Shown here one piece after another: positions 5,340 through 5,504 of a stretch of DNA of 5,504 bases (position 1 is the first letter of the stretch; each line of letters begins with the position of its first letter). The stretch covers positions 1 through 5,504 of the forward strand of contig DASWIV010000189.1 of the NCBI GenBank assembly GCA_036397475.1, read 5' to 3'. Below the pieces are notes generated by a model. The model did not search any database. It was not told where the DNA came from and saw nothing but the letters and a program-made list of their open reading frames with translations. The DNA comes from DASWIV01 sp036397475. GTDB lineage: Bacteria > JAJVIF01 > JAPKYR01. A program made the position numbers and the translations under genes.

Positions 5340-5504
5340 AACCAGGATTATTGAAATTATGATCATTATCGCTGTTGAAAGCAGTCCGGCTATTCCTCCC
5401 TCGACACCGAATTCCCCGCCTGAGATTGTTGTATTGCCGCTCAATGTGATATGAACCGGCAGGTCTCTGATATGCACATAAATACCGCTCACCTGTATTC
5501 CCAG
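5313..5504 (-). CDS. C-terminus of a membrane protein (gene continues beyond the window)
   Basis: An open frame on the reverse strand enters from the right edge and ends at TAA (5315-5313), giving 63 C-terminal residues. Seen: a mixed polar segment (HIRDLPVHITLSGNTT), then GGEFGVEGGIAG, then one membrane helix (STAIMIIISIILV) and a basic end (RRKFAAEN), the positive charges suggesting a cytoplasmic tail. The G-E-F-G-x-E-G-G pattern before a last helix resembles the C-terminal end of some CPBP (CAAX-type) intramembrane proteases, but the catalytic motifs would lie outside the window, so this is only a suggestion. It overlaps the convergent RseB-like gene by 4 nt (TTAA). That it is coding is supported by the open frame to the edge, the coherent topology and the tight packing. 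Confidence 0.6.
   Translation of the reverse strand: MGIQVSGIYVHIRDLPVHITLSGNTTISGGEFGVEGGIAGLLSTAIMIIISIILVRRKFAAEN

Overview
This window looks like chromosomal DNA of a diderm (Gram-negative-type) bacterium. GC content is moderate, Arg AGG codons are frequent, and no gene is close to a proteobacterial model sequence. The Lgt variant, the RseB-like protein and the low-complexity tails suggest a poorly characterised phylum, possibly FCB-like or a candidate phylum, but the sequence alone does not settle this. I see no tRNA, rRNA, CRISPR array, insertion sequence or other mobile element. Coding density is high and all complete genes are on the + strand.

Layout: (1) 1-1033 is the 3' part of an aspartate kinase gene, with the end of the kinase domain and a C-terminal ACT regulatory region. 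(2) 1034-1184 is an intergenic leader with a good sigma-70-type promoter (TTGACT-N17-TATTCT) and a GC-rich hairpin. (3) 1185-2462 is lgt, prolipoprotein diacylglyceryl transferase, with two unusual additions: a two-helix insert near the N-terminus and a roughly 60-residue acidic C-terminal tail. (4) 2517-2723 encodes a 68-residue lipoprotein, a plausible Lgt substrate. (5) 2724-2846 is a gap holding a match to an ECF-type promoter (GGAAC-N16-CGTC). (6) 2847-5316 is a compact three-gene unit: ECF sigma factor, single-pass anti-sigma factor without zinc ligands, and a membrane-anchored RseB/MucB-like protein with a Pro/Gly/Asn-rich tail. (7) 5313-5504 on the - strand is the C-terminus of a membrane protein that converges on, and overlaps by 4 nt, the RseB-like gene. 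A hairpin at the junction may terminate one or both transcripts.

How the genes may work together: the sigma / anti-sigma / RseB-like order parallels rpoE-rseA-rseB, the envelope-stress circuit in which RseB protects the anti-sigma factor from proteolysis. Here it sits just downstream of lipoprotein maturation (lgt) and a small lipoprotein, so an envelope or lipoprotein stress circuit is a reasonable hypothesis. The ECF-like promoter suggests autoregulation. Nothing here is a wholly unknown system. The most distinctive points are the Lgt architecture, the apparently zinc-free anti-sigma paired with a highly divergent tailed RseB-like protein, and the ECF promoter that would start transcription almost at the sigma ATG.
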